This document shows, one piece after another, positions 20,257 through 30,000 of a DNA stretch of 46,220 nt. The stretch lies in NCBI GenBank assembly GCA_938034705.1, contig CALHMG010000225.1:1-46220 (forward strand). The letters run 5' to 3'. A program made the position numbers and the translations under genes. How positions within the stretch are numbered: the first letter of the stretch is position 1; each line of letters begins with the position of its first letter. The stretch comes from an uncultured Gammaproteobacteria bacterium (GTDB taxonomy: Bacteria; Pseudomonadota; Gammaproteobacteria; Arenicellales; CALHMG01). The notes under the pieces are model-generated. The model saw only the letters and a program-made list of their open reading frames with translations. It made no database searches and was not told the DNA's origin.

Positions 20257-22085
20257 GACTCCGCTCCAGTGTCTCCGGGATCGAAGTTTCGCGGTTTGAA
20301 TGCGAAAAGACTGTTCGCCTTGTCGTTCGAAAAGACCATGTCCTGATTCACGCGGTCCAGCATTGCGCCGTTAACATCAGGACCAAGCGGTACACGCCCA
20401 GCCAGGTTCATGGCAACCCGAAACGGAGCAACCGGCACCTGCAGCAGCTTCGCAGGCGGCGACACGGCGGCAGCAATACGCTCAAGCATGTTGCGGTAGC
20501 TCAGCGTTTCTCCACCAGCTACAAACACCCGCTCTCGCGTTCCCGGCGCAACGTGCAATGCGCTTTCACACAGAGCCGCAAGATCGTCTCCATGCAGCGG
20601 CTGCCGCAGCCCTGCCGACGGCTCCACCACCGGAAGAAAGCGAAACCTCTTCGCGAATCTCATCAGACGCCCCACATTCTGGTCTCGACCATCTTCATCG
20701 TAGACCAGCGTCGGATGAAAAATGACCACCGATGCGGCTCGGTCAGTGGATGCGTCGCGAATTGCGGCTTCGGCGTTGGCGATTTTGCGAGCAACGGCGA
20801 GGTCTTTGGCGTTGTCGCTGTCCTTTTTGGTTTCGACGCTGCTGGAACCCACAGCGACTACCCGGGAAATTCCCAGATCGAACATACGTTTCAGAATATC
20901 CGGCAACACCCACAGCGGCGCCAGGTGGATCAGCGCGCGAGGCCTTGCAAATTCATGGGCGGGCACCTTGGAAATGTAGTCGAAGGTGTACCAGGTTATG
21001 TTGTCGGCAAGCGCGTCACCCGACTGGCTCGGGACACGCCGCGAGATTGCGAGAACCTGTTCGCCTTTTGCGGCGAGCAACCTCAGGAGCGGCTGGGCGA
21101 CGAAACTTGTGGCGCCGGTAACGACCACAGCATTGGGTGGCGGCGGCGCAAGCAATTTGTCGATTCTCGCAAGCTCCTGGGAGTCACTCAGTCGCGCCGG
21201 TGGCTTGACGACCGCGCGAGCCGACACCACCACAAACCGGGCCCACACGCCAGCCTTGAGCGCCAGGCCCATCGCGCGTGATGTGGTTTGCGCATGATGC
21301 TTGTCAAAATACCGAATCATGCTGCGATGCTTGAAACGCTCAACCGTGATGTTGCGACCGCTGGCACCCTGAACATGAATCACCGAATGCCCTGGCACAA
21401 AAACCACTTCGCGACCCGCGTCGCGCACCCGGCGGCAGATATCCAGGTCTTCGCAGTGCAGAAAAAATGACTCGTCCATGCGACCGAGATCCTCAAACAG
21501 CTGGCGCTCGACAAGCAAACACGAGCCAGACACTGCATCTACCGGCGTGACGTCCTCAGGCACCGGCGCGAGGTTAAGATCGTAACCCCCGGCACGGACG
21601 CCGGCACCGCGCCCAAAGCTGCGGGCGACAGCGCGAGCCGGGGTTGGCTCGTCACGACGAGCGCCTCGCTGCTCTATACCCGCCGTATCAAACACGACCG
21701 GGCCGGCTATGCCGGCGTTCGGCCTTGCTTTCATCACGCGCACAAGACCATCCACAGTGTCCGGCCTGACAAAACAATCCGGATTCAGCAGCATCACGTA
21801 GCGTGACGTGACGCCTTCAGCAGCAACGTTGACCGCTGCCCCAAATCCCATATTCTCTTTGAGTCTGATGACTTTCAGCGAGGTTTCGGATCCACATGCC
21901 TGCTCGAGCTGCGCCAGACTGTCGTCGGTAGAGGCATTGTCCACAACAACCACCTCCACCGGCGTCAGAGACCTGAACGCCTGCGCAACGCTGCGAGCGA
22001 GAAACACACCTGCGTTGTAGTTAACAACGATGATGCTGACGTCCACGCCGGACTCGCGCGGGGGTGATGCAGCCGCGGTTGTCAT
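20253..22085 (-). CDS. Fusion of GT2 glycosyltransferase and NAD-dependent epimerase/reductase-like domain
   Basis: The 610-residue protein has two recognisable parts. Residues 16-260 form a GT2 transferase (IIVVNYNAG, VVVDNASTDD, LLNPDCF and HCEDLDICRR) like rhamnosyltransferases. Residues 318-600 form an extended SDR with VVTGATSFVAQPLL (321-334). The SDR lacks the usual YxxxK tyrosine: the nearest match is AVARK (430-434), so only the Lys seems kept. Both ends overlap neighbours by four bases. Since capD follows directly, the SDR half may reduce or epimerise its 4-keto product, but this is inference, and the missing Tyr makes activity uncertain. Confidence 0.85.
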   Translation of the reverse strand: MTTAAASPPRESGVDVSIIVVNYNAGVFLARSVAQAFRSLTPVEVVVVDNASTDDSLAQLEQACGSETSLKVIRLKENMGFGAAVNVAAEGVTSRYVMLLNPDCFVRPDTVDGLVRVMKARPNAGIAGPVVFDTAGIEQRGARRDEPTPARAVARSFGRGAGVRAGGYDLNLAPVPEDVTPVDAVSGSCLLVERQLFEDLGRMDESFFLHCEDLDICRRVRDAGREVVFVPGHSVIHVQGASGRNITVERFKHRSMIRYFDKHHAQTTSRAMGLALKAGVWARFVVVSARAVVKPPARLSDSQELARIDKLLAPPPPNAVVVTGATSFVAQPLLRLLAAKGEQVLAISRRVPSQSGDALADNITWYTFDYISKVPAHEFARPRALIHLAPLWVLPDILKRMFDLGISRVVAVGSSSVETKKDSDNAKDLAVARKIANAEAAIRDASTDRAASVVIFHPTLVYDEDGRDQNVGRLMRFAKRFRFLPVVEPSAGLRQPLHGDDLAALCESALHVAPGTRERVFVAGGETLSYRNMLERIAAAVSPPAKLLQVPVAPFRVAMNLAGRVPLGPDVNGAMLDRVNQDMVFSNDKANSLFAFKPRNFDPGDTGAES

Positions 22086-23113
22086 GCCTGCCTTGAGAGG
22101 TAGGGCTTGAGTGGATTTCGCGAGAGCGCGAGACGAATCTCCTCAACGCTTGCCTTGCGTTCACCCTGGATCTTTTTTCGCTCGCGAAGCACCCAGCCAA
22201 GACCTTTGATTGCGTCGATCTTGGCCTTGACGACGGCCATGCCTCGGCCGCGCAACGTCATCCACACAATACTCACGAGGTTCATGATCAGGTGCTGGGG
22301 CAGATACAGCCAAACAAGACGCCCGGGCATGTTCTTGAGGTATGTCCAGACGAGATTGCGATGCCCGTGGTAGACCGTAAACTCGCTCGTCGCGCCGGTA
22401 ATCCCGGATCCAGCGTGGGCCACCACCGATTCTGGAACATACAGACAGCGAAGCCCTGCCAACCGAAGCCTGAAGCCAAGATCGATGTCTTCGGAGTAAC
22501 AGAAGAATCGTTCGTCGAAGCCACCCGCATCGAGAATGTCCTGACGGCGGTACAACGCTGCCGCAGCACAGGGTGAGAATATCTCGCGCGGCTTTGAGTC
22601 GGTCGCCTCTTCGAGACGACCGTGCCCCGCTCGCCAGACCAGACCGCTCGCGTGATACACATCACCGATACCGTCGAGCATTTGAGGATCTTCCGCGCTG
22701 AGCATGCGAGATCCAAAAAAACGATAGCCGGTGTTCTCGTCGGCAGCCTGCAACAGCGACCCAAGCCATGCCGGGTCCGCTTCAGCGTCGGGATTCAACA
22801 GCGCGACCCACTGGACGTCATCGAGTTGGTCGATAGCGAGATTGTTTGCGGCAGCGAAACCGAGATTGGAGCCGGCGTTGACCACCTCCACTGCGGAAGC
22901 GGAATGATCGACCAGCGCGTTGGCAAGCTGGTCGAGTGAATCGTCTGAACTGGCGTTGTCGACAACCAGGATGCGATCGGCCTTTTGCGACTGGGCCAGC
23001 AGACTGCCGACACATCGAGCAAGCCACCCGCCGGAGTTGTAGTTTACAACGACAACACCGACACGATCGGTTTGCGCTGTATCAGGGGTTGTCGCGTCCG
23101 GACTTGTTTGCAT
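22082..23113 (-). CDS. GT2 family glycosyltransferase (rhamnosyltransferase-like)
   Basis: This 343-residue GT-A fold transferase shows VGVVVVNYNSGGWL (18-31), the nucleotide-binding VVDNASSDDSL, the DXD-equivalent ALLNPDAE and the acceptor-side segment FFCYSEDIDLGFRL. These motifs match WbbL-type rhamnosyltransferases. The C-terminal part (YHGHRNLVWTYLKN onward) is amphipathic and probably peripheral to the membrane. Donor and linkage cannot be read from sequence. The stop overlaps the ATG of the GT2-SDR fusion. Confidence 0.88.
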   Translation of the reverse strand: MQTSPDATTPDTAQTDRVGVVVVNYNSGGWLARCVGSLLAQSQKADRILVVDNASSDDSLDQLANALVDHSASAVEVVNAGSNLGFAAANNLAIDQLDDVQWVALLNPDAEADPAWLGSLLQAADENTGYRFFGSRMLSAEDPQMLDGIGDVYHASGLVWRAGHGRLEEATDSKPREIFSPCAAAALYRRQDILDAGGFDERFFCYSEDIDLGFRLRLAGLRCLYVPESVVAHAGSGITGATSEFTVYHGHRNLVWTYLKNMPGRLVWLYLPQHLIMNLVSIVWMTLRGRGMAVVKAKIDAIKGLGWVLRERKKIQGERKASVEEIRLALSRNPLKPYLSRQA

Positions 23114-23128
23114 CGATACCAGCGCGCG

Positions 23129-24100
23129 TCAGTTGACTACTTCCTTCACGGTATAGATCGGTTTGCGCTGACTCTCGTGATAGGTGCGCATCTGTACTTC
23201 GGCAAGCAGACCAATCGTGATGAACTGCAGACCCATGAACACCAGCAGCACCGCCAGCAACAGCAATGGCCTGTCCCCAAGCGGCACACCAAAAAAGAGG
23301 CGTTGAATCGACATGACAAGACAGAGCAGGAAACCCACGCCACCGCACACCATGCCAAACGCACCAAACAACTGCAGTGGACGACTCGAATAGCTCAGCA
23401 GAAACTTAACCGTAATGAGATCAAGAATTACGCGGAATGTTCGTGAGATTCCGTACTTGGACTCGCCCGCCGTTCTCGCGCGGTGGTTGACGGGCATCTC
23501 GAAGATACTCACACCCATCCAGCTCGCAATCGCCGGGATGAATCGATGCATCTCACCGTACAGCGTGATGTTTTTGGCAACACTGCGCCTGAAACACTTC
23601 AGCGTGCAGCCATAGTCATGCAGATTGACGTCGGTAGTCGCGGAAATAATTTTATTCGCGATGATCGATGGCAGACGACGCAGCAGGAATCCGTCCTGTC
23701 GCTGGTGCCGCCAGCCACAGACAAGATCGAAGCCCTCTTCCATTTTTTCAATCATTCTCGGAATATCGGCGGGATCATTCTGGCGATCTGCGTCCATCGT
23801 GATGATCGCCTCGCCCCGGGCGAAGTCCAGACCCGCAGCCATGGCTGCGGTCTGACCGAAGTTTCTGCGAAACAGAACCATCCGAATTCGCTCGTCTGTC
23901 GCCGCAATAGCGCGAAGCTTTTCGATAGTCCCGTCTCGACTGCCGTCGTCAACGAAGATCACCTCAAAACTGCGACCAAACGGCTCCAGTGCCGCCACGA
24001 TTTCCTGAACCATGGGCTCTACGTTGTCGACCTCGTTATAGGTCGGCAACACTACTGAAATGTCGACAGTTGCCTGGGTTGCCTCAACGGCACCCGGCAT
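23129..24100 (-). CDS. DPM1/ArnC-like GT2 with two C-terminal membrane helices
   Basis: From the ATG at 24100 the protein has 323 residues. It has a polyisoprenyl-phosphate sugar transferase domain (VVLPTYNEVDNV, FVDDGSRDGT and the DXD segment ITMDADRQNDP) and two membrane helices near 230-290. Relatives include GtrB, ArnC and YfdH, which load a sugar onto undecaprenyl phosphate for later transfer in the periplasm. A TTG at 24121 would lengthen it by seven residues and overlap the upstream gene, but the ATG has AGG nine bases upstream. No GtrC-like partner is visible, so the acceptor is unknown. Confidence 0.9.
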   Translation of the reverse strand: MPGAVEATQATVDISVVLPTYNEVDNVEPMVQEIVAALEPFGRSFEVIFVDDGSRDGTIEKLRAIAATDERIRMVLFRRNFGQTAAMAAGLDFARGEAIITMDADRQNDPADIPRMIEKMEEGFDLVCGWRHQRQDGFLLRRLPSIIANKIISATTDVNLHDYGCTLKCFRRSVAKNITLYGEMHRFIPAIASWMGVSIFEMPVNHRARTAGESKYGISRTFRVILDLITVKFLLSYSSRPLQLFGAFGMVCGGVGFLLCLVMSIQRLFFGVPLGDRPLLLLAVLLVFMGLQFITIGLLAEVQMRTYHESQRKPIYTVKEVVN

Positions 24101-24105
24101 CGGTA

Positions 24106-25410
24106 TTACCTGCGAATCCAAGCCTCGATCCTCTCAAGCGTGGCGTCATTAAAAGTGCGATCCCATGACGACGACCAGTTTACGCTGGCGCCGTGTTTGC
24201 GGGTATCACTATCTGCGGCCTCAGCGGCGCTTTTTATCAGTGCATCGGCGACGGCATCAATGGTCGGACGCGCGGCAACGATATTCGACGAGATGGCGGC
24301 CATCTCTGCTGCCTTTTTGTTCAGGCACTCGGTGGTTACCACTCGCATGCCCGCAGCGGCCATTTCGAGGGGCAGCAGGCTGGGATGCGGTGTATACATC
24401 AGACTCAACCCCAGGTCGTACTGCAGCAGCGTCTCCCTGTAGGCGTCGAGGCCTACTTTGCCAATCATTTTCAGGCGCTGACCGGCCGGCAGATTAATAT
24501 CGCCGTGACGGCTGCCGATCCCGTGAAGCTCCCACTCCCCGGCTTTAAAGTGCCCCTGATCAACGGCCTTGGCGAGTGCGGCATAGCCTATTTCGAACAT
24601 GTTGCGCGTTGCGTGAGCCTCTGGGCGGGCATAGAAAAGCAACTTGCGAGGCACATCGCGCCGTGCAACAGACGCCCCGACTTCCTGCTCGCTGAACGCG
24701 ACGATCGCATTTTCGAACGCAAACGAATCAGCTTCGCCGTCTACGGCTGATTCTTGCGCAAAAACCCCGAACTGCTCCCTGCGAAAGTAGTCCCGCAGCA
24801 ACGCAGATGAAAACAATGCGGTGTGTGGCAGGTCATAGGACGCATCGGCTACCGCGTACCACGACCCCATCGCAAACGTAAACGGTTCGTACTCCTGGAT
24901 CATGTAGATGAACTGATCACGCTCCAGTTCCTCTATCATCGCGCCGGCGATGTGCGCCGTCCACCATGTGGTCGCAATGACCGCATCAGCCGGGTTACAA
25001 CGCAGCTCCTTGCTGCGATCAAAGTTATAGCTCACCTCGATGTGATCAAAAACATCTTCAAGACCTGCATACGCCTTAACGCAATCTCGCCAGTGCGATT
25101 CCTTGACCTCGCACTGATCGACGATCACCACTCGCACCTTCGCTCCTCGACGCGCCAGCCTCAGGGCGAGATGGAATTTCGCCATGTAACCACCATAGAA
25201 ACTGGAAAAATTAATCTCCGGTATCAAAAGGTTTACCCTGACGGGCTCGCTCGGCGCGGTAACGGTTTTAAGCGGCGCGGATTTTCTTTCAATGCGGCCG
25301 AGCGTATGCGCGGTGTAAAGCGTTTCGCGAATCCGCCGTGCAACAACACGTGCCGGTTTTGAGACTGGCGATCTGATAAACGCGCCAACGAGATTTGATG
25401 CAAACGACAT
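24106..25410 (-). CDS. WsaF-type glycosyltransferase
   Basis: The 434-residue GT-B protein resembles the WsaF rhamnosyltransferase of Geobacillus S-layer glycan synthesis. It shares a gapped N-terminal pattern (FYGGYMAKFHLALRLARRGAK), the IQEYEPFTFAMGSWYA segment and the C-terminal half with LLFYARPEA and LSLMYTPHPSLLPLEMAAAG. WsaF transfers L-rhamnose from dTDP-rhamnose, which would fit the rmlA and rmlB genes upstream. The ATG directly follows the stop of the preceding GT2 gene. The similarity is remembered rather than computed. Confidence 0.78.
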   Translation of the reverse strand: MSFASNLVGAFIRSPVSKPARVVARRIRETLYTAHTLGRIERKSAPLKTVTAPSEPVRVNLLIPEINFSSFYGGYMAKFHLALRLARRGAKVRVVIVDQCEVKESHWRDCVKAYAGLEDVFDHIEVSYNFDRSKELRCNPADAVIATTWWTAHIAGAMIEELERDQFIYMIQEYEPFTFAMGSWYAVADASYDLPHTALFSSALLRDYFRREQFGVFAQESAVDGEADSFAFENAIVAFSEQEVGASVARRDVPRKLLFYARPEAHATRNMFEIGYAALAKAVDQGHFKAGEWELHGIGSRHGDINLPAGQRLKMIGKVGLDAYRETLLQYDLGLSLMYTPHPSLLPLEMAAAGMRVVTTECLNKKAAEMAAISSNIVAARPTIDAVADALIKSAAEAADSDTRKHGASVNWSSSWDRTFNDATLERIEAWIRR

Positions 25411-26964
25411 TCAGGTTGCGCCTCGATCCTGACTGGATCCACGAATCTTCAGCACCAGCGGATCGATCGCGTAGGCCAGATACCCGAGACCCAGTCGAAT
25501 CTCGGCATCATTGGTGCTGTGTCTTCCCAGCACGACCTTCACATGTTTGGCCAACAGCGTCAGTGCACTCGAAAACCCGCGACCGTAAACGTTCAGCGAC
25601 CGCAAGGCTCTGGTACTGATCGAAGGATAACGAGCAATCAAAGTGTCCGAAATCAGCTCCAGGCGCCGGCATTCGTAACGGTGGATGTTCAAAGCCGCCT
25701 GCCGTCCAGCCACAAATCGATGCTTCAAAGACGTCCAGAACGATTTTTTCAAAGGTGCTCTCAGAACTCGAGCGACTCGAGCTGACAGCGGTGGCGTTTC
25801 AAAATCGGCGTGACCGATCACCGCCTGATCATGCTGGATGTAATCGTACAGCGGCGCATCGACGTATCTGATGGAGCCACGAATCATCGCCGTCAGCGCA
25901 ATCCAGTGATCGTGAAACGCGTCGCCGATCCGATCGGGAAACGGTAACAGCGGATCGAGCAGATCTGAGCGAAACATCGACGCGGCTCCGGTAACCGTAT
26001 TCGCAAGCATCATTACGTCGAGATCCGTGTAGTTGTTGTTTCGCCCACGCCAGTAGGTTTCCGAAATTACATTCCCGTTGGCGTCGACGATGCGCATGTC
26101 GCTATAGACGAGCGTGACGTCTTCGTCTTGACCAAACGCTGCAACAAGTCGCTCGAGCTTGTCAGGACCCCAGTCGTCGTCCTGATCTGCCAGAGCGATA
26201 AACTGGGCCCACTCCGGCACCAGACGCAGCGTCTGTTCGAAGTTGGCGTAAAAGCCAAGATTTCGCTGACCTTCGACAAGAGTGATGCGGCGATCTTCAC
26301 CGATCGCGTCCCGCATCATGTCCAGCGAAGCGTCACTCGATGCATCGTCTCGTATCAGGAGATGCCAGGACTCAAGCGTCTGATTGCGAATCGACTCCAG
26401 CTGCCTGCGAAAACCGTCGGGATCAGGCTCAAAGGCGGCCATGGCGACAACGATATAGGGCTCCTCACCTCCCGGCAGCCCGGTGTGCTTCGGCGTTCGA
26501 CCGCCATCTTCAATATCAACGTGGCCGAGCGAACGAGCATGGGTAGAACCATCGCTGAGTTCGACCTCGAGTTTCAGCTCGACCGAGGAGCCGACACTTG
26601 TGCTGGGAATAACAGCAGAACCGTAGAACCCCGAAGTCGACGGGTGTTTAAAAGCCCCCTCGGCGAGAACCGGCGCAATTTCGTCACGCACCCGGCCCGT
26701 TTTAACGCTGGTGACATGGTCGCCGATGCAGACCGAGATGCGCTGGATCTTCTGGCTGCGATGCGCGCAGACCCCACGCACCGCGAGAGCCAGGCCGTGT
26801 CCGACTCGCAACAGACCTGGCTGAGGCGATTCCAGCACCACAACAAGGTCCGATGCCTCAATCTGCGAGCGAACAGACTCGAGCACCGCGTCAGTCTTGC
26901 GCCAGTGATCGGAGTTGTCTGCAACAGCGAGAGGTGATGCCAATATTCTGGGGGCGGGATGCAT
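25411..26964 (-). CDS. GT2 glycosyltransferase with an N-terminal beta-rich domain
   Basis: From the ATG at 26964 the protein has 517 residues. The first 160 or so are beta-rich, with no motif I recognise. The GT2 domain follows with IVVAMAAFEPDPDGFRRQL, LIRDDASSDAS and ALADQDDDWGPDKL, the last being the DXD site. The C-terminal 150 residues are basic and amphipathic (LKHRFVAGRQAALNIHRYE). The GT2 part resembles rhamnosyl- and other deoxyhexosyltransferases of O-antigen clusters. A TTG at 26979 is an alternative start. It lies about 55 bp after the giant multidomain gene and touches the WsaF-like gene. Confidence 0.85.
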   Translation of the reverse strand: MHPAPRILASPLAVADNSDHWRKTDAVLESVRSQIEASDLVVVLESPQPGLLRVGHGLALAVRGVCAHRSQKIQRISVCIGDHVTSVKTGRVRDEIAPVLAEGAFKHPSTSGFYGSAVIPSTSVGSSVELKLEVELSDGSTHARSLGHVDIEDGGRTPKHTGLPGGEEPYIVVAMAAFEPDPDGFRRQLESIRNQTLESWHLLIRDDASSDASLDMMRDAIGEDRRITLVEGQRNLGFYANFEQTLRLVPEWAQFIALADQDDDWGPDKLERLVAAFGQDEDVTLVYSDMRIVDANGNVISETYWRGRNNNYTDLDVMMLANTVTGAASMFRSDLLDPLLPFPDRIGDAFHDHWIALTAMIRGSIRYVDAPLYDYIQHDQAVIGHADFETPPLSARVARVLRAPLKKSFWTSLKHRFVAGRQAALNIHRYECRRLELISDTLIARYPSISTRALRSLNVYGRGFSSALTLLAKHVKVVLGRHSTNDAEIRLGLGYLAYAIDPLVLKIRGSSQDRGAT

Positions 26965-27018
26965 CCGCGTCGGTACCAACTAACAGAGCCGGGGTGAATT
27001 CACAGCCCGGCAACTGGC

Positions 27019-30000
27019 CTAGAGACGGATCCCGAAATGTTCGTTATCCAGTGATAAGTTTGGATTGTAGTAAGGATCACCTGAAGCCAGTATGACGGCG
27101 TGACGCTCGCTGAACGCTTTCTTTTCACGTTCAAAACGCTCCTGCTTCTCGGGCGTGTCCTCATAGCCTCGACTGCTCGATTCATAGTGATAGCCCGCAG
27201 CATACGGCGTAAAGATGTTGTTAAGCCCGGACTCTACAACACGAAGGCAAAAATCAACGTCATTGCATGCGACCTTGAACTGATCCTCGTTGAAGCCGCC
27301 GACGTCTTCGTAGACCTCTTTTCTTACCATCAGAAACGCGCCGGTCAGTGCCGAGAGATTGTGCTGGATATGGGCTCGGTTGAAATAGCCGGCTCGTCGG
27401 GCGCCATAGTGTTTATGCGGATGCCCGGCATAGCCACCGATGCCCACGATAATGCCGGCATGCTGCACCGTGTTGTTATCGTAGTAGAGCTTGCCCCCAA
27501 CCACGCCGACCTCTGGCCGTTGCGCATGCTCGAGCATCGCCTCGATCCAGTCCCAGGTAATGATTTCGACATCGTTGTTCAGCAGCACCACATATTCACC
27601 GCGACTGTGCCGAACACCCTCGTTTACTAGCGCAGAAAAATTGAACGGAATATTGTGCTCGACAAACCGTACGCGCGGGTCACGTGAAGCCAGCTCGGCC
27701 ATTCGAGCGTGCGTCTGAGGGTCTTCGCTGTTATTGGATACGCCAACAATTTCAAAGTTGTGATAGGTGCTCTTTTCGATGATGGTGCCGAGGCAGGAAT
27801 CGAGAAACTCCGGCTTGTCCTTAAACGGAACGACGATACTGACCAGCGGGGCTGGATCCTGAATCAGATCGCGTTTGATTCTGAAGAAATACGGAATGTT
27901 GGCGTGAAGCACCTCACCTCGAATACCACGACGCTCCATCGCGTCCACAAGCGCCAGTCGCGACGCCTCCAGCGCTGCAGGTTTTGCTTCAGCAACCATG
28001 CTCGTTGACGCTTCAAGCATTCGCCAGTGATAAAGAACCCTGGGAATGTGATAGATGCTGTCGGTGCGTTCGGACAGGCGCAACCAGAAGTCGTAATCCT
28101 GAGCGCCATCGTATTTCGAGCGCAATCCTTCAAGCTCATCGACCAGCGTTTTTCTCACCACCGTGAGATGGGTAATGTAGTTGTGGGACAGCAGCAGGTC
28201 GGTGGAAAAATCCGGCTTAAAGTGCGGATTGATCAGTCGTCCTTCGGGACTGATAAAATCTTCGTCGCTGTAAATCGCATCCGGATCCTTGGCATTGATC
28301 GCCCGAACCACTTCGAACAGCGCGTCTTCGGTCAGCTCATCGTCATGATCGAAAAACGCAATATATTCTCCTGAGGCCATTCGAATGGCCTGATTGGTCG
28401 CCCCTGAAATATTCAGATTGGACTCGAGCCTGCGCACGGTCACTCTTGGGTGATGAATTCGATCGATCGCGGCCCGGGTTTCCTGACTCGGCGAACAATC
28501 GTCGACCAGAATAAGCTCGTAGTTGTCGTAAAGCTGCGCCGTCACTGAAGCCACCGCCTGCTCAAGCCACTGGGGCGCCACGTTGTAAACCGGCATGACA
28601 ATCGAAATAAGCGGTCGACGGGCCATCGTCGAAATTTCAGCCCGTATCTTTGAACGTGCCGCATCATCCAGCGCAGTACGTTGACGCAGGGCCTCATACG
28701 CCACGTCGCGATTCGCGTCGACGCCCTGTCGAGCAGCAACGGGAGCAACCCGCTTGCCGGGCGGTGTCAGCGCGGTCTTGAGCTTGCCGTTTTTGAGCGC
28801 GGCCAGTCGAGTGCGCACCCCGGCACCACTGACGGCAGAGACGAATCGCCCAAAGCCAGGAATCTTCGCCGGAAGCCGTCGATACCAGAGGTGTCGAGAC
28901 CACTGGGCCGCACGCCATACGCGAGACCCTTTGAGCATTTTCAATTCTTCTGCAAGCGCAGACAGGCGCGTGACCTCGGATCGCGCCCGGGCAAGCTCGT
29001 ACCGAAGATCGCGGTTGTTGACTATCAGACTGTCTCTGGCTTGCGGCGACTGATCTCCTGAAGGCCAGTCGAGCTCGACTTCGACGATGATCCTGTCGTC
29101 ATCAGGCGCAGAAAATTCGCGTGCAACATCAATATCAAAAACAGGATCATCCGTGGTTGCCACGAACGCATCGTGCTCGACACCTGTAATACGGTCGATG
29201 TTGATCAGGTTCGCATGCTGCGCGATTTCGGAACTCGCGTAACTGATGCTCTTCCCGGTCCCGGACGCCCGAGAAACTGTGAATTTCGAAAGATGAAAAA
29301 CGCCGGCGCGTTCGGCGGGATCGAATCGAAGTCGCTGCAGAGACCTCACGTCTTTGGGCAATTCGTATCTGAATTTCTGACGCGCGCCACCCACGACGGC
29401 GCTTTGCATCAATGAGGCACTCATCGACGTGTCTTCACCCGCCACAGACCAGTAAAGACGGCTCTCGAATCTTTCGTCATCCGGGCCACGATCCAGGGCG
29501 TCTGCCAGCGAAACAGATTTCAGATCACCGCAAACCTGTGCTTGAAACTCGTCTTCCAGGCTCACCCATCGCTCAGCGTTCTGAACAAAATCCGCGTCTG
29601 AATCGCGAAAAATACGTCCGATCAGTTGACGTAGCGTGTGGGTACCCAGTTCTTTGTTGAGAATCCGAAATGATTCGGTTTCGTTGGCAAAAAAGTAGAC
29701 AAGCCCGCGGAAGACAAGATAGTCGGTTTCGAGCTCTCTCGACGTACGCCACTCACGGTCGATGATCCGGGCCACACCGTCATCGTCCATGACTACATTG
29801 GCCGGCAGCAGGTCGAGGTTGTCCTTGAGCTCCGAGTCCTCGAGGCTGCGCGCCACAAGCTTGCGGAACGACTCAACATGCGCGGCAAATTTGCCAAAGC
29901 CCGCATGGGACTCGATATCGCGCTTCCAGACTGTGGCAAGTGTCAGCCCTTCAATCCAACGGGTTTGATCAAGTCGCTGGGTCAGCCAGTCACTTTGCGG

